DNA from: Gemmatimonadota bacterium
GTDB lineage: Bacteria > Gemmatimonadota > Gemmatimonadetes > Longimicrobiales > Gaopeijiaceae
Direction of reading: 5' to 3'
DNA: 37,636 nucleotides
Assembly: GCA_007120305.1 (NCBI GenBank)
Contig: SKNW01000041.1
Coordinates: 1-37,636 of the forward strand
Shown: in pieces, positions 33,824 to 37,636 of the stretch
Numbering within the stretch: the first letter of the stretch is position 1
Layout: each line of letters begins with the position of its first letter
Position numbers and translations under genes: made by a program
Notes under the pieces: model-generated
What the model was told of the DNA's origin: nothing
The model's input: only the letters and a program-made list of their open reading frames with translations
Database searches by the model: none

Positions 33824-34600
33824 TCAGGAAAGGGGGATCACCCGCGGCGCGCCCGTCCGCTCGTCCACCAGGACCTCCACCGGCCACCCGTAGACGGCTT
33901 CCAGGACCTCTGCCCGAAAGACTTCGGCTGGCGACCCTTCGGCGGCGAGGCGGCCGCATCCCAGCAGGAGAAGCCGGTCGGCAAAGCGGGCCGCCAGGTC
34001 CAGGTGGTGCGTGATGAGCAGGACCGTGATTCCCTGGTCCGCCGAGTGCCTCAGAAGGCGGAGAATCTCCATCTCGTGACGGATGTCCAGGCTTGCCGTC
34101 GGCTCATCGAGAATCAGGGCCCGGGGGTCCTGGGCGAGGGCCCGGGCGATGCGGACCCGCTGATGCTCCCCTCCGGACAGCGTACCCACATCCCGGTCCG
34201 CCATGTGGTCCACGTCGCAGCGGATCATGGCGGCCTCCACCAGTTCCCGGTCCCGGTCCCCGGGTGCCCTCAGGGTTCCCAGGTGGGGGTAGCGCCCCAT
34301 GGCCACCAGCTCCCGTACCCCGATGGGAAATGCCGCGGACTCGTGCTGGGTGACGGCCCCCACCGCCTGGGCCAGGTCCCGTCGCCGCCATGCCTCCAGC
34401 GGGAGACCGTCGATCTCCACCTCTCCCGTTTCCAGCGGCACGGTTCCCAGGAGGGCCCGCATGAGCGTGGACTTGCCGGAGCCGTTGGGTCCCAGCACCG
34501 CGTAGAGCGTGCCGGGCTCCACGTCGAGCGAGACGGCCTCAAGCGACGGGTGCGGGGCACCTGGGTAGCGGACCGTGAGGTTCTTCCCCTGGAGTCTCAT
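33824..34600 (-). CDS. ABC transporter ATP-binding protein, FecE/BtuD family
   Basis: A 258-residue ATPase for import of iron-siderophore, heme or cobalamin. Walker A GPNGSGKS (37-44), Q loop AVTQHESA, signature LSGGEHQRV (141-149), Walker B LILDEPTASLD and switch His in LLITHHLDLA are intact. Length fits the family (about 255). ATG at 34598-34600 overlaps the permease stop (ATGA, 4 nt), a sign of tight coupling. It is the last gene of the operon lipoprotein, binding protein, permease, ATPase. FVAMGRYPHLG-like text (LVAMGRYPHLGTL) near 98-110 is characteristic of the FecE/HmuV/BtuD branch. Confidence 0.95.
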   Translation of the reverse strand: MRLQGKNLTVRYPGAPHPSLEAVSLDVEPGTLYAVLGPNGSGKSTLMRALLGTVPLETGEVEIDGLPLEAWRRRDLAQAVGAVTQHESAAFPIGVRELVAMGRYPHLGTLRAPGDRDRELVEAAMIRCDVDHMADRDVGTLSGGEHQRVRIARALAQDPRALILDEPTASLDIRHEMEILRLLRHSADQGITVLLITHHLDLAARFADRLLLLGCGRLAAEGSPAEVFRAEVLEAVYGWPVEVLVDERTGAPRVIPLS

Positions 34601-35592
34601 GCCCGAAGGCTCCGGCGGAGCAGGAGGAGAAAGAAGGGAACGCCCACGAAGGCGGTGATCACGCCGATGGGGATCTCGGTGGGCGCGAAGACCGTGCGCG
34701 CTCCCAGGTCCGCCAGGACGAGGAAGCCCCCTCCCGCCAGGGCCGAGAGGGGGAGAAGGATCCGGTGGTCCGGACCCACCACGAGACGCACGCCGTGGGG
34801 CACCACGAGCCCGACGAAGCCGATCACTCCGACAAAGGCCACGCCGGCCGCCGCCACCAGGGAGGCAACACCGTAGGCGATCCGCTTCGTGCCCTCCACA
34901 TTGGTGCCCAGGTAGCTCGCGGTATCCTCGCCGATGGCCATCAGGTTGAGAGGCCGGGCGAGCGCCAGCAGAAAGAGGCCGGCAGGTACGGTGTAGGCAG
35001 CCACGATGCCCACGGTCCTCCAGCTGGCCCCCGAGAGGCTCCCCATCATCCACATCACGGCACCCCGGACGGTGGGGGCGTCGGAGAGGGCCAGCACGAG
35101 GGCGATGACCGCGGAAAAAAAGGCCCCGACCACGACCCCCGACAGGAGGAGGACGCGCACGTCCAGCCGTCGGTCGGCGGAGGCGGCCACCCCGAAGACC
35201 AGCGCGATGGCCAGGAGCGCGCCCGCAAAGGCCGCTCCCGGAAGGTACCACGAGGCCGCACCCGCCAGCCCCAGGGCCAGCACACCCACGGCTCCGGCCG
35301 CGGCTCCCCCGGAAATCCCGAGGATGTAGGGCTCGGCCAGGGGGTTTCGGAGCAGGGCCTGGAAGACGGCGCCCGCCAGGGCAAGCCCACCTCCCACCAG
35401 GAGGCCCAGCACCACGCGGGGGAGACGGAGCTCCAGGACGAAGAAGCGGTCCAGGGGGTCGCCCCCACCCAGGAGGATGGAGAGGAACTCCTCTCCGGTG
35501 AAGGCGACGGGGCCAAACCGGACCCCCGCAAAGGCGGCGAGGAGGGCGGCCAGCGCCAGAATGGCGGCGGCCAGCCCCGGGCGTCGGGTCAC
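34597..35592 (-). CDS. ABC transporter permease, FecCD/BtuC family
   Basis: An approximately 331-residue inner-membrane permease with about ten helices. Family blocks are present: LRLPRVVLGLLVGGGLALAGAVFQALLRNPLAEPYILGISGGAAAG (the hallmark RLPR...G..LA..G...Q...RNPLA.P..LG), then LSGVVVGAFFSAV, MWMMGSLSGASW, and FVGVIGFVGLVVPHGVRLVVGPDHR. GTG at 35590-35592 is chosen because it makes a GTGA overlap with the binding-protein stop; an in-frame GTG at 35629-35631 would add a Pro-rich 13-residue stretch and a longer overlap. The ligand is set by the upstream binding protein. Confidence 0.94.
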   Translation of the reverse strand: MTRRPGLAAAILALAALLAAFAGVRFGPVAFTGEEFLSILLGGGDPLDRFFVLELRLPRVVLGLLVGGGLALAGAVFQALLRNPLAEPYILGISGGAAAGAVGVLALGLAGAASWYLPGAAFAGALLAIALVFGVAASADRRLDVRVLLLSGVVVGAFFSAVIALVLALSDAPTVRGAVMWMMGSLSGASWRTVGIVAAYTVPAGLFLLALARPLNLMAIGEDTASYLGTNVEGTKRIAYGVASLVAAAGVAFVGVIGFVGLVVPHGVRLVVGPDHRILLPLSALAGGGFLVLADLGARTVFAPTEIPIGVITAFVGVPFFLLLLRRSLRA

Positions 35593-36599
35593 GGAACCCG
35601 GTCCGGGTGAAGGAGACGGGCCACGGCCCACGCGGTCGCGCCGATGTCCGGACCGGGGATTCCCAGCGAGGCCGGGGCTCGCAGTACTGGCAGACCGCGG
35701 AGCGCTGTGGGCACCCGGGCGCCATCGGTGAGGAGAAGGACATCCGGCCGACGCCGAAGGACCTCCTCCACCGAAATCGGGGCATAGAGGCCGGTGTCGT
35801 CAGCGAAGACATTGTCGCCGCCGGCGATGGCCACCACCTGGCCGATGTAGGTGGTGGGGCTGGCCATCCAGGGTGGATCCCCGCCGAGAAGGATGCCGAC
35901 CTGGGGCCGCTCCCCCCCCGTCACCGCCAGGGCCACCGCCTCCAGCTCTGCGGTGATGCCGCGCACCAGCTCCCCGGCGCTTCCTGGCTTTCGTCCCGGG
36001 CCGGTGGCCTCCCCCGGCCCCCCGGCCCCCGCCGGCCCAACGGCTTCATCCAGGAGATACGCGGCCCGGAGGATGTCCTCGACCTGGTCAAAGCGGAGGG
36101 CCAGGTGGGGGATCCCCGCCTGGTCCAGGCGCCGGGGGGTCTCCGGGTCCGTGGGCCCCTCGAAGCGCACCACCAGGTCGGGACGCAGCGAAAGCATCAC
36201 CTCGAGAGAGGGACCGAGTCCCCCGCCCACCGAGGGGAGTCCGGCGAGGCGCGGATCCGTATCGAACTCCGTGCGTCCCACCAGTCGGTCACCGTGGCCC
36301 AACTCAAGGAGGAGGAGGGTCGCCGAGGGGACCAGGGAAAGGACGCGCTCCGGGGGGTGGGCCAGCGACCAGGTACGCCCGGCATCATCCGTGACCACGC
36401 GCACCGCCGCAGAGGTGGCATCCCGTGCCTCTCCGGTTTCAGTTCCCGCCCCGGGTCCGGCACGCACCCCGGTTTCGGGGCGCACCTCGGTTTCGGGGCG
36501 CTCCCCGATGTCAGCTCGCTCCCCGGGGCTGCACCCTCCCGCGACGAGGAGGCCGAAGAGGAGGAGGCCGTTCCTGCACCATGCGGTGGAACGGGTCAT
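35589..36599 (-). CDS. ABC transporter substrate-binding lipoprotein, BtuF/FepB-like (TroA superfamily)
   Basis: A 336-residue exported binding protein. ATG at 36597-36599 starts a signal peptide (TRSTAWCRNGLLLFGLLVAGGC) with a lipobox ending in GGC, then a 30-residue low-complexity linker (PETEVRPETGVRAGPGAGTE). The fold then follows the BtuF pattern: PERVLSLVPSATLLLLELG, VGRTEFDTDP, SLEVMLSLRPDLVV, a long backbone helix, then PQVGILLGGDPPWMASPTTYIGQVVAIAGGDNVF and ISVEEVLRRRPDVLLL. This is nearest to cobalamin/corrinoid binding proteins, though siderophore binding is possible. Its ATG shares one base with the upstream stop (TGATG). Confidence 0.9.
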   Translation of the reverse strand: MTRSTAWCRNGLLLFGLLVAGGCSPGERADIGERPETEVRPETGVRAGPGAGTETGEARDATSAAVRVVTDDAGRTWSLAHPPERVLSLVPSATLLLLELGHGDRLVGRTEFDTDPRLAGLPSVGGGLGPSLEVMLSLRPDLVVRFEGPTDPETPRRLDQAGIPHLALRFDQVEDILRAAYLLDEAVGPAGAGGPGEATGPGRKPGSAGELVRGITAELEAVALAVTGGERPQVGILLGGDPPWMASPTTYIGQVVAIAGGDNVFADDTGLYAPISVEEVLRRRPDVLLLTDGARVPTALRGLPVLRAPASLGIPGPDIGATAWAVARLLHPDRVP

Positions 36600-37636
36600 C
36601 AGGACCAGGGCCGGGCTGCCCCAGGGGCCGGAGGATCGCCGCAGGGGTCCTGGTACAGGAGGCTCCATCCGTCGGCGTCTTCGCCCACCAGGGCCAGCCA
36701 GCGCTGATCCTCTCCGTAGACATCCAGGAGAAGCTCTGCGGCCCGGTCAGGATTCAACCCCCCCTCGGCCAGGACCCGGGGAAAGGCCTTCCCCTCGCGA
36801 ACCATCTGGTGCCAGATCCAGAGCGGGGTCCATCCCCCGGTGTCCGACGGACGTGCCACCACGAAAAGCCCGTATCCGGAGGGGGGGACCCGGCCCAGCT
36901 CCAGCTCGCCTCCAAACACGTAGGTGGCGGCGAGACCCACCTCCCCACCTGGCAGGGATACTCCCCGCTGGTCCTTGAGGATCTCGGGGATGGAAGGAGG
37001 CCAGGGGACCCCGGCTCGCTGAATGGTGAAGCGAGCCAGGGCCAGGGCCTGGGAGCGAAGTTCCGCCTGTCCTGGGTAGGACGGCCAGTCTCCCGGGTTC
37101 AGCCCGGGGATGCGGTCCAGCCCGTCGTGCCAGCGGTCGGCCTTTCGGATCGCCAGGAAGCGGGTCGACGCCTGGGCGTCGGGGCGGAGTTCCAGGCGTC
37201 CGCTTCCGAGAGGCCTCGCCTGGCAGAAGCGCTCGTCCAGCGCCGCGGTCCCATCGGAGATGAGAGTGCCGGCTCTGCGCCCCCTGTCCAGAAGGACGAA
37301 CTCGGTCTCCGCCTCCCAGCGGCCGAGGGGGAACCGCTCAACCAGGTCCGGGGTCTCGTCCGGGCTGGGGAGCGCGCGAAGTCCGTCTTCCGTCATCTCT
37401 GCAATCGGGAGAAGACTTGCCCGGGTGCCCGTGCCGCTCCGCTCCACGAGGTAGAGGAGCGGCCCGGTCAGGACAGGAAGCAGCGGAACCTCCGTGATGT
37501 CTCCCGACGGGTCCGCGACGACCAGCGCCGAGGGGGGAGGGTCAGGAGACTGGAGGGCGACCTCGACCCCGCCCCACTGCACGTTGTCGCACCCGGGGAG
37601 GGCGGTTAAGATCACGCAAAGAACAGGAAGGAGGGC
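36599..37636 (-). CDS. Uncharacterised lipoprotein leading the BtuF-like operon, 5' end outside the window
   Basis: At least 345 residues. The frame stays open to base 37636, and the visible start ALLPVLCVILTALPGC is the hydrophobic part and lipobox (LPGC) of a lipoprotein signal, so the true start lies to the right. GTG at 37615 is probably internal. The mature part has no motif I recognise; it contains DGTAALDERF, TPLWIWHQMVREGKAFPRVLAEGG and a Trp/Pro-rich C-terminus, and looks like an extracytoplasmic all-beta or mixed domain. It overlaps the binding-protein gene by one base, so it belongs to the importer operon and may assist substrate capture; that is inference. Confidence 0.75.
   Translation of the reverse strand, partial: ALLPVLCVILTALPGCDNVQWGGVEVALQSPDPPPSALVVADPSGDITEVPLLPVLTGPLLYLVERSGTGTRASLLPIAEMTEDGLRALPSPDETPDLVERFPLGRWEAETEFVLLDRGRRAGTLISDGTAALDERFCQARPLGSGRLELRPDAQASTRFLAIRKADRWHDGLDRIPGLNPGDWPSYPGQAELRSQALALARFTIQRAGVPWPPSIPEILKDQRGVSLPGGEVGLAATYVFGGELELGRVPPSGYGLFVVARPSDTGGWTPLWIWHQMVREGKAFPRVLAEGGLNPDRAAELLLDVYGEDQRWLALVGEDADGWSLLYQDPCGDPPAPGAARPWS

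Overview
The window is a GC-rich bacterial chromosome segment, densely packed, with no rRNA, tRNA, CRISPR array, transposase or phage gene that I can see. Long antisense open frames, a strong G/C third-position bias, frequent GTG/TTG starts and weak or missing Shine-Dalgarno sequences are typical of high-GC phyla. The gene types (two short RpoD/SigA-like sigma factors, a full-length GcvP, a single-POTRA Omp85-like protein, a MaeB malic enzyme, lipoproteins) suggest a diderm heterotroph. Gemmatimonadota is my best guess, but this is inference from style and not from a marker gene.

Layout. 1-2964 (minus strand): the start of a cut-off gene, an MFS exporter, a TatA-type protein and an acyl-CoA dehydrogenase. 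3276-8398 (plus): GcvH, GcvP, a UPF0173 metallo-beta-lactamase-fold protein and a LipM-like octanoyltransferase. This is the H and P proteins of glycine cleavage plus a plausible enzyme for loading the H protein; GcvT is absent here. 8504-14741 (plus): a complete Dpp/Opp peptide ABC transporter (lipoprotein binding protein, two permeases, two ATPases) with overlapping genes. 14864-19060 (plus): an orphan ExbB/TolQ-like channel protein, DNA polymerase I and a short tail-less SSB. 19189-22204 (minus): a sigma-70 factor with an unusual region 2.2 and an Omp85-like outer-membrane protein. 22437-26586 (plus): malic enzyme (MaeB) and ATP-type PEP carboxykinase, two enzymes of the C4/C3 node. 26673-33755: an exported M24 peptidase, an EVE-domain protein, a UvrC-like GIY-YIG nuclease without the UvrC C-terminal half (minus), an HD phosphohydrolase, a second sigma-70 factor and the ribosome-assembly GTPase RsgA. 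33824-37636 (minus): an iron/cobalamin-type ABC importer operon led by a lipoprotein gene that runs off the right edge.

Most genes are housekeeping or central metabolism. The less ordinary points are: (i) the truncated UvrC/Cho-like nuclease with four UvrC-type cysteines, next to an EVE protein and an HD dNTPase-like protein; (ii) a sigma factor whose region 2.2 lacks the usual QEGN; (iii) a DppC permease with a ~145-residue N-terminal membrane extension; (iv) an SSB with no acidic tip; (v) an ExbB without ExbD; (vi) unrelated short tandem repeats of 9-19 bp at many gene junctions and linkers; (vii) a probable leaderless HD gene; and (viii) a strong hairpin ending 9 nt before the rsgA start codon. 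Six promoter-like sequences with exact 17-nt spacers can be read, three of them with TTGACA or TTGACC followed by a recognisable -10 box. I found no clear evidence of a wholly new multi-gene system; the EVE/GIY-YIG/HD neighbourhood is the best candidate.
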